DNA of 7,749 nt from an uncultured Lachnospiraceae bacterium (GTDB lineage: Bacteria; Bacillota; Clostridia; Lachnospirales; Lachnospiraceae). Below are positions 5,307 to 7,749 of this stretch, piece after piece. The notes under the pieces are model-generated. The model was not told the origin of the DNA, made no database searches, and saw nothing but the letters and a program-made list of their open reading frames with translations. Both the position numbers and the translations under genes were made by a program. Every line of letters begins with the position of its first letter. The first letter of the stretch is position 1. The stretch lies in the NCBI GenBank assembly GCA_910586095.1, contig CAJUHQ010000152.1, positions 1-7,749 of the forward strand. Reading direction: 5' to 3'.

Positions 5307-5520
5307 GGAATTTTTGTGCGACTAACAAGTGCAACAAATAAATGCAAAGATACGAATATTTATTCGATATAGAATTAGCAGCAGAATCATTAAAGTGAAT
5401 ATCTTGGCGTGTGCAAATCGCCATTATGCGCGGCCTGCTATTTCTTGGGCCGCATGGTATAGTATTTTCGTTAGTATCGTAAACGCACATCATATTCAAT
5501 CTGCCATTTGGCCATCTATA
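5307..5520. other. Gap between the two minus-strand genes, with a GC-rich hairpin and possible debris
   Basis: GCGGCC (5430-5435) pairs with GGCCGC (5448-5453) over a 12-base loop, a GC-rich stem in AT-rich surroundings but without a T-tract. On the minus strand an ATG at 5515 opens MAKWQIEYDVRLRY and then stops. In a neighbouring frame ILYHAAQEIAGRA precedes a stop, and the open stretch continues with WRFAHAKIFT. These could be pieces of one short gene broken by a frameshift and a stop, but chance is not excluded. Confidence 0.3.
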
Positions 5521-6495
5521 TTATAATTCTTCTGGATAAGATAACCCCCATGTTTTTCGCAATTCTGTCATAATAGACATAACATCTGTAGTATAGTTCA
5601 GATACATTTCATTTTTGTTTCCCGATACGGCTTGTTCCATATCGCGAATTTCGTATCGCAAAGCGTCCTCTATTTTACCATACTCTAAAAGTTCCTGTCG
5701 GTTGTCTTCTGTATAGGTGATAAGCGCCTTGTTGGCACGTGGATACTCATATATTTCAATATAGCCTTTATCAAATGCAATCATTCCCCTTTTGGGCTGT
5801 TTAGCGTGAAGAGTGAGTGCTATAGTTGCCATTTCTCCAGCAGAATTCATCAATAGGATTCCAGCTTGCTCATCAACCCCACTAGGAGCAAATTTTACTT
5901 GTGATAGTACATTATCAGGCTTATCGGATAAAAACCATCTAACAAATGAAAGGGCATATACACCAATGTCTAACAGTGCACCACCAGCTAAAGCAGGATT
6001 AAAGAACCGATTGTTTGGATTATAGTCCTTATAGCAACCAAAATTCATCTGAATCATTTTAAGATCGCCCAACGTTTTGGCTTGTACGTGTTCATGAAGT
6101 TTTTTGTAAAGAGGCATGTGATAAATGGTCATTGCCTCCGCTAGGATTACATGATGCTGTGCAGCTATTTGCAAGGCTTCTTCTAGTTCGCTTATATTTA
6201 AGGTGATTGATTTCTCACAAAGGACATGTTTGTTGTGTTGTAATGCTTCTTTTAGATAATGAATATGAGTGTTATGAGGAGTAGAAATATAGACAATATC
6301 GACAGCATCGTCAGTAAAAAGATCTTGTATGTTTTCGTAGACTTTTGAAATACCATATTGTCTGGCAAAATCAACAGCATTGTTGTAGGTCCTATTTGCG
6401 ACACTATAAATGTTTCGCCCCTCTTTTTGCATGGCTTGCGCCAACTGATTGGCGATAGATCCACATCCTAAAATAGCCCAATTATAATGTTTCAT
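5521..6495 (-). CDS. Gfo/Idh/MocA family NAD(P)-dependent oxidoreductase
   Basis: The product has 324 residues, the usual length of the family. Residues 1-120 form a Rossmann domain: the dinucleotide loop GCGSIA (10-15) after WAIL, SVANR (31-35) after strand two, STPHNTH (71-77), and CEKS (93-96) where the family normally has EKP. The C-terminal sheet domain includes NPALAGGALLDIGVYALSFV (166-185), the conserved D.G.Y/H substrate segment, closest in style to the dihydrodiol dehydrogenase-like branch. Family members oxidise or reduce sugars, inositols and related alcohols in the cytoplasm with NAD(P). The substrate cannot be named. The ATG at 6495 has GGGAG (complement of 6507-6511) 11 bases upstream, and TATAAA (complement of 6547-6552) is a possible -10. 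It lies upstream of the glycosyltransferase gene on the same strand but 253 bases away, so co-transcription is uncertain. Confidence 0.92.
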   Translation of the reverse strand: MKHYNWAILGCGSIANQLAQAMQKEGRNIYSVANRTYNNAVDFARQYGISKVYENIQDLFTDDAVDIVYISTPHNTHIHYLKEALQHNKHVLCEKSITLNISELEEALQIAAQHHVILAEAMTIYHMPLYKKLHEHVQAKTLGDLKMIQMNFGCYKDYNPNNRFFNPALAGGALLDIGVYALSFVRWFLSDKPDNVLSQVKFAPSGVDEQAGILLMNSAGEMATIALTLHAKQPKRGMIAFDKGYIEIYEYPRANKALITYTEDNRQELLEYGKIEDALRYEIRDMEQAVSGNKNEMYLNYTTDVMSIMTELRKTWGLSYPEEL

Positions 6496-6823
6496 TTTAA
6501 ATCATACTCCCTTCCTAATCTGTGTAGTTGTGTTTGAAATTTACTTTTTATAAAAGTGTATCCAATGCACAAAAATCAAGATCTCTTGTATATGTGTATA
6601 TTCATTTTTATGGCTTCAATAGATTCAATTTATTTAGGCATGATTTCTAAGTCATATGAACTTGTAATACTGTTGTAGACAACATCATATGTAAAAAGTC
6701 GATAATGCTTGTACATACTTTTTTGAAACTCTTTTTGCACTGGCAACGATTCCAACTAGTTGCTATTTTCAATTAAATCGAAATCGCTACTCTCTGAATC
6801 ATATTAAATTCTTATAAGTAGCC
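6496..6823. other. AT-rich non-coding stretch upstream of the oxidoreductase gene
   Basis: No gene is supported. A small dyad, GTTGT (6672-6676) with ACAAC (6679-6683), is present. On the minus strand one frame is open for about 41 codons down to a TAA at 6630-6632, reading LESLPVQKEFQKSMYKHYRL near its start. The same frame has stops upstream, so it may be part of a decayed gene extending to about 7060. Confidence 0.3.
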
Positions 6824-6901
6824 AGCTTGCAAAAGAGCAGACAAGCGCACGTTTAAAAGTGAGCGTGTAGAGAAAATATTTCATTTTTTGCAAGCTTTTT
6901 T
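6824..6901. repeat. 11-bp inverted repeat closing a possible structured RNA
   Basis: AGCTTGCAAAA (6824-6834) is perfectly complementary to TTTTGCAAGCT (6886-6896), with 51 bases between, and a T-run continues to 6901. Inside, CACG and CGTG can pair. CAAGC (6891-6895) can instead pair with GCTTG (6902-6906), so two alternative folds compete. TATAAG at 6813-6818 is a possible -10, but no -35 is convincing. Confidence 0.4.
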
Positions 6902-6953
6902 GCTTGGATGTTAAAATGTCACTAATTTCTCCAAAAAAGTAAGGTGTTCTTTA

Positions 6954-7037
6954 TTATCCTGTTTCATATGATCTAAAAAATACAATCCCAAAAACGAAGA
7001 ATCCCAAACAGGTGTCTATTGCAATTGATTTTTCCAA
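6954..7037 (-). CDS. Possible 27-residue hydrophobic peptide
   Basis: A TTG at 7035-7037 is preceded by AGGAG (complement of 7045-7049) with seven bases between, the best ribosome binding site in the right-hand 1.2 kb. It opens a 27-codon frame, MEKSIAIDTCLGFFVFGIVF followed by FRSYETG, closed by two consecutive TAA codons. The centre is hydrophobic enough for one short membrane segment with charged ends, the general form of small membrane peptides and type I toxin peptides. No antisense promoter was identified. The ribosome binding site also lies in one arm of a 9-bp inverted repeat (6998-7006 with 7038-7046), so translation could be masked by RNA folding. It overlaps the possible decayed frame at 6911-7063 in another frame; at most one of them is the biological reading. 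Confidence 0.3.
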   Translation of the reverse strand: MEKSIAIDTCLGFFVFGIVFFRSYETG

Positions 7038-7046
7038 TGGGATTCT
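6998..7046. repeat. 9-bp inverted repeat over the small ORF start
   Basis: AGAATCCCA (6998-7006) is complementary to TGGGATTCT (7038-7046) with 31 bases between. On the minus-strand RNA the arm at 7038-7046 covers part of the AGGAG and the spacer before the TTG. Confidence 0.5.
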
Positions 7047-7079
7047 CCTAAAAAATAAAATAACTATTTGATAGGTATC

Positions 7080-7096
7080 TACAATTATATATTGTA
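7080..7096. promoter_or_regulatory. TACAAT-N5-ATTGTA dyad
   Basis: TACAAT (7080-7085) and ATTGTA (7091-7096) are perfect inverted arms around TATAT. On the minus strand the centre includes TATAAT, a possible -10 for the small ORF beginning at 7037, so the dyad may be an operator over a promoter. The -35 is not convincing. Confidence 0.3.
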
Positions 7097-7342
7097 AACT
7101 CGTTTGAGTGGGTACACAATCCCAAAAAACAATAATATGTTTCTTATCACAATATCCATTTTAGTGAACGTATCAATTAAAATAGTAAAATTCAAAATAA
7201 CAAAAATGTTGATTTGATATGCATGCTCAATCGTCAGAATGTGTACGAGTATAATTTTGCATTACCATATAATAATGAAATTTGCGTGGATCGTCATAAG
7301 AAAGTCATAACAAAAAATAAGTACAATTAGAATTTTATAAAC

Positions 7343-7423
7343 ATAATATCATTATATAATGGAAACAATAAAATAATCATAGCTATACCATGATAAGCTT
7401 ATTATGATAATATCATTATTATA
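7343..7423. repeat. Cluster of AT-rich palindromes and direct repeats
   Basis: ATAATATCATTAT occurs at 7343-7355 and 7407-7419. Overlapping or between these are the perfect palindrome CATTATATAATG (7350-7361), the near-perfect CATGATAAGCTTATTATG (7389-7406, with ATAAGCTTAT at 7393-7402) and ATGATAATATCAT (7404-7416). An inverted match to TCATTATTATA (7413-7423) lies at 7268-7278. This density suggests a protein-binding region or an AT-rich unwinding-type site, but base composition alone makes such words common. Confidence 0.4.
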
Positions 7424-7427
7424 ATCC

Positions 7428-7691
7428 ATGCCAATTTTTACTGTCAATGTCATTTGCAAAATGAACAATAGGTTAAAATCACAACGAAGCCTTCGTAGTA
7501 TCATATATAGTTATAAGCAACAAAAATGCATATGTTCATCAACAAAAATACAAAAAAGCAAAGAGATTTATTTTATTAGGGAACAAATTAAGTGGCTAGT
7601 TTGTAAAGTGGATGATTATACTATTTTAAAAGAACAAGTTCCCCACATGCAAAGTGCATTATTATTACTATATAGAGGAATGATTACTTGA
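7428..7691 (+). CDS. Doubtful 87-codon reading frame
   Basis: The ATG at 7428 opens 87 codons in AT-rich DNA. No Shine-Dalgarno sequence precedes it, and the upstream bases are the AT-rich palindrome cluster. The product is basic and rich in Ser, Ile, Lys and Cys; its last third (REQIKWLVCKVDDYTILKEQ, then VPHMQSALLLLYRGMIT) looks more protein-like than the first. A perfect dyad, ACGAAG (7484-7489) with CTTCGT (7491-7496), lies inside it. It could be a fragment of a real gene or a chance frame; I lean towards fragment or chance. On the minus strand at the right edge a 21-codon open frame ends with TAA at 7684-7686 (NSILYIQFCMAELLHFK) and could be the tail of a gene outside the window. Confidence 0.22.
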   Translation: MPIFTVNVICKMNNRLKSQRSLRSIIYSYKQQKCICSSTKIQKSKEIYFIREQIKWLVCKVDDYTILKEQVPHMQSALLLLYRGMIT

Positions 7692-7749
7692 AATGTAATA
7701 GTTCAGCCATGCAAAATTGAATATACAAAATGCTGTTGGGAGCTTGCTC

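Larger units (their letters stand above)
6911..7063 (-). pseudogene. Possible decayed reading frame of unknown identity
   Basis: One minus-strand frame runs from after the stop at 7064-7066 to the TAA at 6911-6913, interrupted only by a TAG at 7016-7018. Before the TAG it reads LGESHWKNQLQ, and after it TPVWDSSFLGLYFLDHMKQD followed by a Lys/Glu-rich piece ending EKLVTF. The composition looks like real protein, and the TAG is one change from CAG (Gln), which fits the local sequence. I do not recognise the family. In this AT-rich DNA a 34-codon open run can occur by chance, and the overlapping small ORF at 6954-7037 is a competing reading. Confidence 0.35.
6982..7128. repeat. 13-base direct repeat pair
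   Basis: ACAATCCCAAAAA occurs at 6982-6994 and again at 7116-7128, and a third AATCCCA is at 7000-7006. The pair brackets the small ORF region and could mark an old duplication or a slipped-strand event. Confidence 0.45.

Noticed and set aside
5813..6464. Frames within the oxidoreductase gene on both strands
   Set aside because: They overlap a full-length Gfo/Idh/MocA gene and show no independent signals.

Overview
This window looks like chromosomal DNA of a low-to-moderate GC Firmicute, most likely a clostridium of the Lachnospiraceae type. The grounds are AGGAG-type ribosome binding sites, a tRNA gene without an encoded CCA end, an RsmA whose sequence looks clostridial, a tatD-rsmA neighbourhood, and a secreted protein built from short YA..YPDL / EGR repeats. 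The genus assignment is an inference; no database search was possible.

Left part (1-1391). The 3' three quarters of a tRNA-Lys(CTT) opens the window. It is followed by a minus-strand remnant of an XRE-type (Cro/CI) regulator and then by a plus-strand gene for a 304-residue secreted protein. The promoter of that gene lies across the broken end of the regulator remnant. A tRNA gene next to a truncated regulator suggests past insertion or deletion at this spot.

Intergenic part (1392-2056). This 665-base gap is the most unusual non-coding stretch. It holds two copies of a 42-base structured motif, interleaved with strong hairpins and ending in a 19-bp perfect terminator stem. Further on is a compact candidate small-RNA gene at 1835-1926: an extended -10 promoter sits so that the predicted transcript begins exactly with the 5' arm of an 11-bp stem, whose 3' arm runs into a T-tract. 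Last come a 16-base palindrome and a near-consensus promoter for a small zinc-ribbon protein (2057-2287).

Core part (2528-4289). tatD (metal-dependent DNase/hydrolase) and rsmA (ksgA, 16S rRNA dimethyladenosine transferase) lie in the same direction. In many Firmicutes the 5S rRNA maturase gene rnmV sits between them; here there is only a 112-base gap.

Right part (4275-6495, minus strand). A family 2 glycosyltransferase with altered acidic motifs overlaps the end of rsmA tail to tail by 15 bases. Upstream of it is a Gfo/Idh/MocA NAD(P)-dependent oxidoreductase. They could serve surface-sugar or carbohydrate metabolism, but nothing in the window shows they act together.

Right end (6496-7749). 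About 1.25 kb of AT-rich DNA contains no secure gene. It holds a possible 27-residue hydrophobic peptide or decayed reading frame on the minus strand, several inverted and direct repeats, a cluster of AT-rich palindromes, and a doubtful 87-codon reading frame.
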